Below are positions 1-7,653 of a DNA stretch of 64,000 bases, piece after piece. Location of the stretch: NCBI RefSeq assembly GCF_000384155.1, contig NZ_KB913031.1:1929092-1993091 (forward strand), in the 5' to 3' direction. The notes beneath the pieces were generated by a model that did not search any database, was not told the DNA's origin, and was given only the letters and a program-made list of their open reading frames with translations. The DNA comes from Methylophilus sp. 42. GTDB lineage: Bacteria > Pseudomonadota > Gammaproteobacteria > Burkholderiales > Methylophilaceae. Positions within the stretch are counted from its first letter, which is position 1, and every line of letters begins with the position of its first letter. A program made the position numbers and the translations under genes.

Positions 1-46
1 GATAATCATTAATTTATAAGCGCCTGTTATATTGAAGAAGGGATGA

Positions 47-916
47 TTACGCTACTTTAGGTGAACGGTGCTGGTACTGGTCATTAATGACCTTGGCCAC
101 TACCGGCGCCGCCAATAAATTACCTTGCAGCACGGTCGCGCCAGAAGCAATTGCAATATCCAGTTGCTGTTGTGTTTCTATGCCAAGAATCACCGGGATG
201 CTGCCTAAGTCCTGCACAGTTGCCACCAGGCCCTTAAGGGCTTTGGCCAGCGCTGGTTGTTGTGCTGCCTGATGAATGACCGACACATCAAACTTGATGT
301 AGTCATGATGGGCATTCCATAAGCGGTACAACTTACTCTGATGGCCACCCACATGGTCAAACGCAATCTGATAGCCCAGCGCACGGTAGTTCTCGATGGC
401 AGAAATCAGGTGCTTGTCCTGCTCAATCAGGGACTCGTTAATCTCAAGCACGACACGATGCGTAGGCACTGAGTATTTATGCAGGATCTGCTCAAACACC
501 TTGCCGTGTGCGCTGACTTCAAGCAGCAACTTGGGGTGCACGTTCAAAAACAGCAAACCATTTTCCTGATGAATCGCACGATAGTTCAACACGTGCTGCG
601 AGCGGCAGACGCGGTCAAACTGTACCAGCTTGCCCGATTGCTCGGCGTAGGTGAATGCGAATTCCGGCGTACTGCCCAGCGTGCCAAACAAAGATGGGCG
701 GATCAAGGCTTCGTAGCCGTAGATATCGCCTTGTTTGGCATCATAAATAGGCTGAAAAGCCGTTTTGAGATGCACCCCGATAAAGGTACTCTCATATTCA
801 CCCGAACTGGCTTCTAACAGCCCCAACTCTTCCAGATCCAGCGACAGCGCCTGCTTTAACTCGGCGCGTAACTGTACGACATGTTCTGGTTCCTGATTTG
901 ATTGACGTTGCGTCAT
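47..916 (-). CDS. Degenerate EAL-domain protein, probably non-catalytic
   Basis: A 289-residue cytosolic protein that is essentially one EAL (c-di-GMP phosphodiesterase fold) domain after ~45 N-terminal residues. The EAL signature is present (GYEALIRP, Glu69), as are the Asn of LNVHP and the Glu of VLEINES. Two catalytic sites are altered: the usual DDFG is FDHVGG (second Asp replaced by His) and the usual AEGVE is ILGIE (Glu replaced by Leu). The Lys of YIKFD and the Gln of LQGN are kept. From family knowledge such loss of metal-binding residues predicts no hydrolysis, so a binding or partner-regulating role is inferred. The start at 916 is chosen because AGGAAGGAGT lies 4 nt upstream; an upstream extension to 1036 would overlap the preceding gene. 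It follows the sulfate-binding protein gene by 46 nt on the same strand, so co-transcription is likely. Confidence 0.85.
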   Translation of the reverse strand: MTQRQSNQEPEHVVQLRAELKQALSLDLEELGLLEASSGEYESTFIGVHLKTAFQPIYDAKQGDIYGYEALIRPSLFGTLGSTPEFAFTYAEQSGKLVQFDRVCRSQHVLNYRAIHQENGLLFLNVHPKLLLEVSAHGKVFEQILHKYSVPTHRVVLEINESLIEQDKHLISAIENYRALGYQIAFDHVGGHQSKLYRLWNAHHDYIKFDVSVIHQAAQQPALAKALKGLVATVQDLGSIPVILGIETQQQLDIAIASGATVLQGNLLAAPVVAKVINDQYQHRSPKVA

Positions 917-962
917 CGTGACTCCTTCCTGCGAGACTACTTTGTACTTCTGAAAAATCTGC

Positions 963-1943
963 TTACTTCTGGTAAATCTGGTCGAAAATACCGCCATCGC
1001 TAAAATGCGTATTTTCAGCCTCGTTCCAACTACCAAACACCTGCTTGACGGTGAACGTATGTAACTTCTTGAATGCCGGTTGCGCCACTTCGCTTACTTG
1101 CGGACGCAAATAATGCTTGGCGGCCAGCGCTTGCCCTTGTGGTGAGAAATGGAACTCGAGATAAGCCTGTGCCACTTTGCGTGTGCCTTTTTTATCGACC
1201 ACTTTATCCACCAATGACACCGGATTCTCGGCCAATACGGTCACAGACGGATACACCACTTCATATTTGTCCTCACCCAGTTCCTTTTGCAACAGGTAGA
1301 CTTCATTTTCAAACGTCACCAGCACATCGCCGATTTCACGCTGGGCAAAAGTGGTGGTTGCACCGCGGCCGCCGGTATCCAGTACGGGCACATGCTTGAA
1401 CAACTCTGTCACAAACTGGCGCGCTTTCACTGCATCGCCGCCTTTTTGTGTGATATAGCCCCAGGCCGCCAGATAACTATATTTACCGTTACCGGACGTC
1501 TTAGGGTTAGGAATCACGGAAGTCACGCCTGGGCGCACCAGGTCATCCCAGTCTTTGACTTGTTTAGGGTTGCCTTTACGCACCAGAAATACCGTTGGTG
1601 AAGCACTAGGCACGCTGTTATTGGGTAAACGTGTTTGCCAGTTGGCCGGGATCAGTTTGCCTTTTTGTGCCAGGATATCAATGTCGGCACTGCGGTTCAT
1701 GGTAATCACATCTGCCGGCAAGCCGTCGACCACGGAGCGCGCCTGTTTGGTTGAGCCGCCGTGTGACTGGTTGATGGTCACCGTTTCGCCAGTTTTCTCT
1801 TTCCAGTACTGCACAAACGCCGGATTGAAATCCTTATAAAACTCCCTGGTCACATCATAAGACGCATTCAACAACTCGGCGGCTTGCAGTGACACACTGC
1901 TAAACAACACGGCCAATAAGGCACTGCGCAACACAAACGGCAT
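963..1943 (-). CDS. sbp: Periplasmic sulfate/thiosulfate-binding protein (copy 1)
   Basis: A 326-residue solute-binding protein of the Sbp/CysP family, which captures sulfate or thiosulfate in the periplasm for a CysTWA-type ABC importer. A signal peptide covers about residues 1-21, ending LQAAE. Family signatures follow: LLNASYDVTREFY, NQSHGGSTKQARSV, NPKTSGNGKYSYLAAWGY, the GGRGATTTF ligand-binding segment, and a terminal FGSWNEAENTHFSDGGIFD. A strong AAGGGAG lies just before the ATG. No cys permease or ATPase genes are in the window, so this is an orphan binding protein whose partner must lie elsewhere. The degenerate EAL gene follows directly. The divergent neighbour is the serine acetyltransferase-encapsulin-desulfurase operon, which fits induction under sulfur limitation (inference). 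A paralogue lies at 11680-12687. Confidence 0.95.
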   Translation of the reverse strand: MPFVLRSALLAVLFSSVSLQAAELLNASYDVTREFYKDFNPAFVQYWKEKTGETVTINQSHGGSTKQARSVVDGLPADVITMNRSADIDILAQKGKLIPANWQTRLPNNSVPSASPTVFLVRKGNPKQVKDWDDLVRPGVTSVIPNPKTSGNGKYSYLAAWGYITQKGGDAVKARQFVTELFKHVPVLDTGGRGATTTFAQREIGDVLVTFENEVYLLQKELGEDKYEVVYPSVTVLAENPVSLVDKVVDKKGTRKVAQAYLEFHFSPQGQALAAKHYLRPQVSEVAQPAFKKLHTFTVKQVFGSWNEAENTHFSDGGIFDQIYQK

Positions 1944-2060
1944 ACATAACTCCCTTATTATTTTGAAACTGGCCTGAACTATACCGACAATCTCATATTT
2001 TTAAAAAGAATAAAAAATAATATATTTATAATATAAAAATATATATAAAAAGGGAGATAA

Positions 2061-2096
2061 ATGGCCTCTACTGCATTGCAAATGCTGATGCAGTAG
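2061..2096 (+). CDS. Possible 11-residue Met-rich leader peptide (MASTALQMLMQ)
   Basis: A mini-ORF ATG...TAG sits right behind AGGGAGATAA, a good ribosome-binding site. The product would have 11 residues, three of them Met. The 11-bp inverted repeat at 2066-2098 overlaps the coding part. It could be a leader ORF that couples translation to transcription of the downstream sulfur operon, or simply a chance ORF. Nothing but the RBS, the composition and the position supports it. Confidence 0.25.
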   Translation: MASTALQMLMQ

Positions 2097-2098
2097 AG
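2066..2098. repeat. Inverted repeat, 11-bp perfect arms
   Basis: Arms CTCTACTGCAT (2066-2076) and ATGCAGTAGAG (2088-2098) are perfectly complementary around an 11-nt loop. It is followed by TAATTTTAT, which is not a clean T-tract. It could be an operator dyad or an RNA hairpin in the leader. Confidence 0.6.
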
Positions 2099-2111
2099 TA
2101 ATTTTATAGGG

Positions 2112-2151
2112 GCAAAAGGGTTACTTAAATCAATGTTGCAGCCCCTTTTGC
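2112..2151. repeat. Inverted repeat, 9-bp arms with 22-nt loop
   Basis: GCAAAAGGG (2112-2120) pairs with CCCTTTTGC (2143-2151). The long loop makes a protein operator less likely and an RNA stem in a structured leader more likely. No known riboswitch class is recognised. Confidence 0.4.
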
Positions 2152-2184
2152 AAGCCCGTCCACTAAATAACTAAATGGAATAAG

Positions 2185-2205
2185 CAAATAATCAATAATT
2201 ATTTG
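2185..2205. promoter_or_regulatory. AT-rich dyad, candidate operator
   Basis: CAAATAAT (2185-2192) and ATTATTTG (2198-2205) form a perfect 8-bp dyad around CAATA. The size and spacing suit a LysR- or GntR-type dimer. It lies 34 bp upstream of TATAGT (2239-2244), a possible -10 element for the plus-strand operon. The regulator is not identifiable from sequence alone. Confidence 0.35.
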
Positions 2206-2276
2206 ACTTCGACCCTGTTCAATTACAGCCGTTTATTTTATAGTGGGCGAATATTAAAGCTGACTAGACCACTAGA

Positions 2277-2310
2277 AGCCAGTTTGCACTATTCGTGCAG
2301 CTGGCTTTTT
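2277..2310 (+). terminator. Intrinsic terminator or attenuator in the leader of the sulfur operon
   Basis: AGCCAG and TGCAC pair with GTGCA and GCTGGCT (2277-2306, small internal bulge), followed by TTTTT and a second T-run four bases later. The orientation is plus. It lies 45 nt before the acetyltransferase start, with no plus-strand gene upstream in the window, so it either attenuates that operon or ends a small RNA made from the intergenic region. Confidence 0.55.
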
Positions 2311-2354
2311 GCGTTTTTAGCAGCTAAAACGGATACTGACAGGACGAATTGACG

Positions 2355-3257
2355 ATGCAAGAAATCGCGATTGAGCACATCGTGCAAGAACTGGCCAACA
2401 TACGAGAAAGCGCGTTACAACAACGCCAGCGCTTATCACAACCACCGAAACTCCCTTCTCGCAAGGCCTTGGGTCAATGCGTAGAATGGCTGGCAGCAGC
2501 CCTATTCCCCAATCGGCTGGGCGATCCTGACATTCAGGCCAATGCCATTAATTTCTACGTCGGGACAACGCTGGATAAAGCACTGCGAGAGTTACAGCAT
2601 CAGATTCGCCTGGAACTGGCCTTCAAGTCGCCCAGTGAACCGATCAACCAGTTTCGCACGCAAGCACATAATTTCACTGCCCAGTTTTCAGAGCAGTTAC
2701 CTCATATCCGTTTGCAACTGGATACAGATCTGGAGGCCGCCTACCAGGGCGACCCGGCAGCAGACAGTGTGGATGAAATCCTGGTCAGTTATCCCGGCAT
2801 CCTGGCCTTGATTCATTATCGTATTGCCCATGTATTGCATGGCCTGGGGCTGACCATTATTGCGCGTTTAATGACCGAAATTGCCCATTCACAGACGGGG
2901 ATTGATATCCATCCTGGTGCGCAAATTGGCGATCACTTTTTTATCGACCATGGCACGGGCGTCGTGATTGGCGAAACTGCCATTATTGGCAGCCATGTCC
3001 GCCTGTATCAGGCCGTGACATTGGGTGCCAAAAACTTCCCCAAAGATGCCAATGGCCATCTGGTCAAAAAGTTTGAACGTCACCCGATTCTGGAGGACCA
3101 CGTAGTGGTGTATGCCGGCGCCACGATCCTGGGCCGCATCACGATCGGCAAACATTCAATTATTGGCGGCAATGTCTGGGTCACCCGCAGCGTGCCCGCC
3201 AATAGTCATGTCACACAAGCACATTCGGATGCCAAACCGATTCCGGTGGCTGCTTGA
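2355..3257 (+). CDS. Serine O-acetyltransferase, EpsC type
   Basis: A 300-residue acetyltransferase that makes O-acetylserine from serine and acetyl-CoA, the carbon acceptor for sulfide in cysteine synthesis. The N-terminal ~170 residues are helical; the C-terminal part is a left-handed hexapeptide-repeat domain with the family signature TGIDIHPGAQIG, then FIDHGTGVVIGET, a variable loop ending ERHP, and IIGGNVWVT. It is longer than enterobacterial CysE (about 273 residues), as in the EpsC/encapsulin-linked branch. AGGA stands 10 nt before ATG 2355; an in-frame TTG at 2349 is less likely. It is the first gene of an operon with the encapsulin (58-nt gap) and the cysteine desulfurase. Acetyltransferase genes are known neighbours of family 2A encapsulins, which suggests matched supply of O-acetylserine and sulfur. 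Confidence 0.92.
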   Translation: MQEIAIEHIVQELANIRESALQQRQRLSQPPKLPSRKALGQCVEWLAAALFPNRLGDPDIQANAINFYVGTTLDKALRELQHQIRLELAFKSPSEPINQFRTQAHNFTAQFSEQLPHIRLQLDTDLEAAYQGDPAADSVDEILVSYPGILALIHYRIAHVLHGLGLTIIARLMTEIAHSQTGIDIHPGAQIGDHFFIDHGTGVVIGETAIIGSHVRLYQAVTLGAKNFPKDANGHLVKKFERHPILEDHVVVYAGATILGRITIGKHSIIGGNVWVTRSVPANSHVTQAHSDAKPIPVAA

Positions 3258-3315
3258 TTTTTAACCACTCAGTTTTTAGCCGCTAATTAATTAGTTTAAT
3301 AAGGAGAATAATCGT

Positions 3316-4230
3316 ATGTCTGAACAACCAACCCAAAGCGCCTTAGGCGATGTCGCCGCACGAACGCTTGCCAATGCCACCAAATCGGTGCCTATGCTCA
3401 GCACCATCAGCCCACGCTGGCTGGTGCATTTGCTCAATTGGGTACCGGTAGAAGCTGGTATTTACCGCGTCAACAAGGCCAAAGATCCTAACGCCATTAC
3501 GGTCGATTGCTCTAACAAAGACGAAAAAGAATTGCCAGCGACTTTTGTCGACTACGAAGAATGGGGCCGTGAATATGTGTTGAACGCCGTCAACACCGTG
3601 GTAGACGTACATACCCGCGTGTCTGACCTTTACAGCAGCCCGCACAACCAGATCAAAGAGCAATTGCGCCTGACCATTGAAGTGGTGAAAGAGCGCCAGG
3701 AAAGCGAACTGATCAACAACAAGGAATACGGCCTGCTGAACAACGTGGCCAAGTCACAAACGGTAAAAACCCGTAACGGCTTCCCTACCCCGGACGACCT
3801 GGATGAATTGCTGACCAAAGTCTGGAAAGAGCCTGCGTTCTTCCTGGCGCACCCGAAAGCGATTGCTGCCTTTGGCCGTGAGTGCACCCGTCGCGGCGTG
3901 CCACCACCAACCGTGTCCCTGTTTGGCTCACAATTCCTGACCTGGCGCGGCGTACCGCTGATTCCTAGCGACAAACTGCCTATCGTCAATGGCAAATCCA
4001 AAATCCTGTTGCTGCGCGTAGGCGAAAGCAAACAAGGCGTGATTGGTTTGTATCAACCGAACCTGCCAGGTCAACAAACCATGGGCTTGTCTGTGCGCTT
4101 CATGGGTATCAACCATAAAGCGATTGCGTCCTACCTGGTCTCCCTGTATTGCTCACTGGCAGTGCTGACCGAAGATGCGATTGCCGTACTGGAAGATGTC
4201 GGAGTTGACCATTACTATGACTACAAGTAA
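3316..4230 (+). CDS. Family 2A encapsulin shell protein (SrpI-like)
   Basis: A 304-residue HK97-fold shell protein expected to self-assemble into a protein nanocompartment in the cytosol. Recognition rests on the overall sequence (PRWLVHLLNWVPVEAGIYRVN near the N-terminus, NGFPTPDDLDELLTKVW and LFGSQFLTWRGVPLIPSDK in the middle, VGLYQPNLPGQ-like and YLVSLYCSLAVLTEDAI segments later) and on the next gene being its standard cargo. The length matches Synechococcus SrpI. It has no cyclic-nucleotide-binding insertion, so it belongs to type 2A and not 2B. AAGGAG lies 9 nt before the ATG. From published work on this family, the shell is induced by sulfur starvation and packs cysteine desulfurase. 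Older annotation names such as 'major membrane protein' for this family are misleading. Confidence 0.93.
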   Translation: MSEQPTQSALGDVAARTLANATKSVPMLSTISPRWLVHLLNWVPVEAGIYRVNKAKDPNAITVDCSNKDEKELPATFVDYEEWGREYVLNAVNTVVDVHTRVSDLYSSPHNQIKEQLRLTIEVVKERQESELINNKEYGLLNNVAKSQTVKTRNGFPTPDDLDELLTKVWKEPAFFLAHPKAIAAFGRECTRRGVPPPTVSLFGSQFLTWRGVPLIPSDKLPIVNGKSKILLLRVGESKQGVIGLYQPNLPGQQTMGLSVRFMGINHKAIASYLVSLYCSLAVLTEDAIAVLEDVGVDHYYDYK

Positions 4231-6118
4231 TTCTATCGATTTAGCGAGCTTTGAGCCTGAGGCGATATTAGCCTCACTACCGGGTGAGCATCCGAAGATG
4301 ACGGCTGCGCTGGGCGTGGGTCGCGAACTGGAAAACACAGGGGTGCTGGATACCGCCACCCTGACGCAACTGGTAAATGATCTTTACGCCGAGGGCTTTC
4401 CGGCCACCGCCCCGTTTGCCGCAGCAGACTTTGCGCAATCATTGGCCGCTGGACATACACCACAACCGTCTGTGCCAGCCACTGACTCATTGACCACGAA
4501 ACTGGGCAATGCAGGGGGCAGCTCTTTGGGCGTATCGTCACCTAGCTACGTTCAGTCGCAAGTGCAACCCGTTACGCTGGAAACACAGGCGCAGCAACTC
4601 ACTTACGCGCCTGGCGTGGAAACATTGGCCAGTGATCCGCTGCATAACCATCCGGCACACCTGAATGTGTTGCAGCCTGACGCCGCTTACCTGGCACCGG
4701 CCGCATTTGGCGGGCTGGGCATTGAGATTCCCTATCAGCAGGAGCTTGATCGCTGGTTGGGCACAGGTGCGGGCCAGTCTCCGTCATCAGCAGCATCCAC
4801 GCAACCGGCCAACAAACCATCTGCGGGCAGCGCGCAATCATTCTATTTTTTGCAAGCTGAGCCAGCCGTCATCGGTAGCCTGCCCGCCTCTGCGCATCCA
4901 GCCTTTGATGTGCATGCCGTGCGCCGCGACTTCCCGATTCTGAACGAGCGCGTCAACGGCCGTCAGTTAGTCTGGTTTGATAACGCCGCAACCACGCACA
5001 AACCACAGGTAGTCATAGACCGCATCAGCTATTTCTATCAGCACGAAAACTCCAATATTCACCGCGCTGCGCATGAACTGGCGGCACGTGCGACGGATGC
5101 TTATGAAGATGCTCGTGAAACCGTGCGCCGCTTTATCAATGCACCGTCGGTGAATAACGTAATTTTTGTGCGTGGCACCACCGAAGCCATTAACCTGGTG
5201 GCCAAAACCTGGGGCAAGAAGCACCTGGGCGCTGGTGACGAGATTGTGGTTTCCAACCTTGAGCATCACGCCAATATCGTGCCCTGGCAGCAGCTATGCC
5301 AGGAAACAGGCGCGGTGATCAAGGTGATTCCGGTCGATGATAGTGGGCAGATCTTGCTGGAGGAATACCAGAAATTGCTGACGGCAAAAACCAAACTGGT
5401 GTCTTTCACGCAAGTGTCGAATGCTTTGGGCACCGTCACGCCGGCGCAGGAAATGATTGCCATGGCACACCGGGTTGGCGCCAAGGTATTACTGGACGGC
5501 GCACAATCCGTCTCGCACCTGCGTACGGATGTACAAACGCTGGATGCTGACTTTTTTGTGTTCTCCGGACACAAGATTTTCGGCCCGACCGGTATTGGTG
5601 CGCTGTATGGTAAAGCAGACGTGTTGCAAGACATGCCGGCCTGGCAAGGTGGCGGTAATATGATTCAGGATGTCACCTTTGAAAAAACGGTGTATCACCC
5701 GGCGCCAGCCAAGTTTGAAGCAGGCACCGGCAACATCGCGGATGCCGTGGGTTTAGGTGCTGCACTGAAATATGTGGAACGCCTGGGCATTGAGAACATC
5801 GCTGCCTACGAGCATGCTTTGCTTGAATACGCGACCGCAGCCATGAGCCAGATCCCCAACCTGCGTTTGATTGGTACCGCCAAACACAAAGCCAGCGTGC
5901 TGTCATTTGCACTCAAAGGCTACCAGAGTGAAGAAGTCGGTGCAGCGCTGAATGAAGAAGGCATTGCGGTGCGTTCTGGTCATCATTGCGCACAACCTAT
6001 CTTGCGCCGCTTTGGTGTCGAAACCACGGTGCGTCCTTCATTGGCGTTTTATAACACCTATGAAGAAATTGACCGCATGATTGCGGTGTTGCAGCGTTTG
6101 GCGTCTTATCACGCTTAA
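4217..6118 (+). CDS. Encapsulated cysteine desulfurase with N-terminal cargo-loading extension
   Basis: A 633-residue PLP enzyme that takes sulfur from cysteine as a persulfide, releasing alanine. Residues ~230-633 are a complete SufS-type (class II) desulfurase: FDNAATTHKP, NLEHHANIVPW, LDGAQ, the PLP lysine in FSGHK (Lys453), EAGTGN, and the catalytic cysteine in VRSGHHCAQP (Cys591). Residues 1-229 are not part of the enzyme fold: rich in Ala, Pro, Gln, Ser and Thr, largely without predicted regular structure. This is the hallmark of the cargo-loading domain that targets these enzymes into family 2A encapsulins. The start at 4217 is preferred (CGGAG 11 nt upstream); it overlaps the shell gene by 14 nt, implying coupled translation. 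Earlier in-frame ATGs at 4175 and 4196 have no proper RBS. A strong terminator follows. Confidence 0.93.
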   Translation: MTTSNSIDLASFEPEAILASLPGEHPKMTAALGVGRELENTGVLDTATLTQLVNDLYAEGFPATAPFAAADFAQSLAAGHTPQPSVPATDSLTTKLGNAGGSSLGVSSPSYVQSQVQPVTLETQAQQLTYAPGVETLASDPLHNHPAHLNVLQPDAAYLAPAAFGGLGIEIPYQQELDRWLGTGAGQSPSSAASTQPANKPSAGSAQSFYFLQAEPAVIGSLPASAHPAFDVHAVRRDFPILNERVNGRQLVWFDNAATTHKPQVVIDRISYFYQHENSNIHRAAHELAARATDAYEDARETVRRFINAPSVNNVIFVRGTTEAINLVAKTWGKKHLGAGDEIVVSNLEHHANIVPWQQLCQETGAVIKVIPVDDSGQILLEEYQKLLTAKTKLVSFTQVSNALGTVTPAQEMIAMAHRVGAKVLLDGAQSVSHLRTDVQTLDADFFVFSGHKIFGPTGIGALYGKADVLQDMPAWQGGGNMIQDVTFEKTVYHPAPAKFEAGTGNIADAVGLGAALKYVERLGIENIAAYEHALLEYATAAMSQIPNLRLIGTAKHKASVLSFALKGYQSEEVGAALNEEGIAVRSGHHCAQPILRRFGVETTVRPSLAFYNTYEEIDRMIAVLQRLASYHA

Positions 6119-6141
6119 GCGCACGCAATCTCGACCGCAAC

Positions 6142-6176
6142 GGGCGTACAGTGGCACATCACTGTACGCCCTTTTT
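6142..6176 (+). terminator. Intrinsic terminator of the encapsulin operon
   Basis: A perfect 12-bp stem, GGGCGTACAGTG / CACTGTACGCCC, with a 6-nt loop and a TTTTT tail, 23 nt after the desulfurase stop. Confidence 0.9.
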
Positions 6177-6287
6177 GTTTGCTCCAGCACTTCTGTTGTG
6201 ACATTCTGTGCAAGCCTCTGTAAAATCACTCACACCAGCCCGCGGGGTTGAGGCTCTCTACAATCAGGTATCAATAAAAGCTGACCG

Positions 6288-7622
6288 ATGAAATTTGATC
6301 CGCGTAATAACAAATTCACTTCAATTTTTACCAGAGAAATGCTGGAGGCCACACTGCCTTCAGTTCTGCTGATCTGCCTCGCCCTGTTTTTTGCCTACAA
6401 ATTCATAGACCCGGCGCCACCACGCAAGATTGTGATCGCTACTGGTGAGGCCGATTTAAACTACAACGCCTACGCGGCTATCTACGGCGTCTACTTGCAA
6501 AAGGAAGGCATCACGCTGGAGTTGCGTAAAACGTCAGGGGATACTGAAAATCTGCGTTTGCTGAAAGATCCGGAATCAGACGTCGACATTGCCTTTATCC
6601 AGGATGGTGTGGCCCATAGCGAAGGTGCAGGATCCTTGCTATCCCTCGGCAGCTTGTATTACCAGCCGGTATGGATTTTTTGCCGCTGCAAAGCCACTAC
6701 GACGCATTTGTCAGCGCTCAAAGGCAAACGTATTGCCATCGGTTATGCTGGCAATGGTACCCATACCCTGGTCAGTACACTACTCACAGAAAGTGGCATT
6801 AACAATAGCAATACCAAGCTCGTGTCCATTGGCGGCGAAGAAGCCGCGACTGCGCTAAGACAGGGCAAACTGGATGCCGCACTGTTTGTGGATGTCGCCA
6901 ATTCTGGCATGATTCACGAAATGGTGACTGACAAACGCCTGCGCTTGCTGAGCATGGATACCGCAGAAGCCTTTTCACGAAAATTCGCCTTTATGCACCA
7001 TCTGGTGCTGCCTGAAGGCGCCATGGACCTGGCGCGCAACATTCCGGGGCATGATGTGCACTTAGTAGCGCCTACAGCCACGCTGGTGGTGAAAGAAAGC
7101 ATGCATCCTGCCCTGGCTTACCTGATGATGAAAGTGATTGCCGAGGTACATGGCGGCCCTAGCCTGTTTAATACCAAAGGCGAGTTTCCTTCAGCCAAAG
7201 ATACCGACTTCCCACTGAGTACGCAGGCGCTTAATTTTTACAAATCCGGCTTACCGATTATTGATAAATACCTGCCGTTCTGGGCAGCGACATTTGTGAA
7301 CCGCACCTTGATCGTGATCTTGCCATTGCTGGCCTTGCTGATCCCGCTGACCAAGATTATCCCGATGGTGTATGTGTGGCTTGTTAAACGCAAACTATTC
7401 CGTTATTACGGCGAGTTGCGCTTTCTTGATACCCAATTACAAGAGATCAAGAGTGCTGCAGATGTAGAGGAATGCCTGGAAAAACTCAATGAAATTGAAG
7501 CGAAAGTGGTCAATGTGAAATTACCAGTGCCATTCTCACAATATGCTTATGAGTTACGTGCGCATATTGAGCTGGTCAGGTCAAAGCTCAATCATCACAA
7601 GTTTCAACCAGCATCCGTTTAA
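6288..7622 (+). CDS. Membrane-anchored TAXI-family solute-binding protein
   Basis: A 444-residue protein with a TAXI-type (TRAP transporter-associated, immunogenic-protein-like) binding domain. An N-terminal membrane segment (about 23-42, SVLLICLALFFAYKF) is followed by the binding domain: IVIATGEADLNYNAYA, FIQDGVA, LKGKRIAIGYAGNGTHTL, LDAALFVDV. A second membrane segment lies at about 340-365 (LIVILPLLALLIPL), and then a ~75-residue charged, probably helical tail. Classical TAXI proteins are free periplasmic receptors with a cleaved signal peptide; here the domain is held between two membrane anchors and the tail would be cytosolic, so signalling or a structural role is possible. No TRAP permease genes are nearby. 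It is separated from the encapsulin operon by a terminator, so any link to sulfur is only positional. No strong RBS is seen. Confidence 0.8.
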   Translation: MKFDPRNNKFTSIFTREMLEATLPSVLLICLALFFAYKFIDPAPPRKIVIATGEADLNYNAYAAIYGVYLQKEGITLELRKTSGDTENLRLLKDPESDVDIAFIQDGVAHSEGAGSLLSLGSLYYQPVWIFCRCKATTTHLSALKGKRIAIGYAGNGTHTLVSTLLTESGINNSNTKLVSIGGEEAATALRQGKLDAALFVDVANSGMIHEMVTDKRLRLLSMDTAEAFSRKFAFMHHLVLPEGAMDLARNIPGHDVHLVAPTATLVVKESMHPALAYLMMKVIAEVHGGPSLFNTKGEFPSAKDTDFPLSTQALNFYKSGLPIIDKYLPFWAATFVNRTLIVILPLLALLIPLTKIIPMVYVWLVKRKLFRYYGELRFLDTQLQEIKSAADVEECLEKLNEIEAKVVNVKLPVPFSQYAYELRAHIELVRSKLNHHKFQPASV

Positions 7623-7624
7623 AT

Positions 7625-7653
7625 GCCAGGCGACACACTTATGTGCGCCTGGC
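7625..7653. terminator. Hairpin between convergent genes
   Basis: GCCAGGCG (7625-7632) pairs with CGCCTGGC (7646-7653), extended inward by CACA/TGTG with one bulged A. The T-tract is poor on both sides, so termination would be weak or Rho-assisted. It overlaps the last codons of the minus-strand EAL gene. Confidence 0.45.

Larger units (their letters stand above)
1944..2354. promoter_or_regulatory. Divergent regulatory region between sbp and the encapsulin operon
   Basis: About 410 bp without a long gene. The sbp side (about 1985-2050) is almost pure A/T, which fits a promoter or upstream-activator region. The acetyltransferase side holds an inverted repeat at 2066-2098, another at 2112-2151, a dyad at 2185-2205, a TATAGT hexamer at 2239-2244 and an intrinsic-terminator-like hairpin at 2277-2310. 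CysB-type control is plausible from the sulfur genes on both sides, but I cannot identify a definite operator. Confidence 0.6.

Noticed and set aside
1985-2050. AT-rich stretch as a replication origin
   Set aside because: No DnaA boxes or dnaA/rep gene near; a promoter region explains it better.
3316-4230. Shell protein read as a phage capsid remnant
   Set aside because: No other phage genes are near, and it overlaps its standard desulfurase cargo gene.
4175-4905. Long desulfurase N-terminus as a frameshifted or mis-called separate gene
   Set aside because: One uninterrupted frame, normal codon use, and such leaders are the norm for encapsulin-linked desulfurases.
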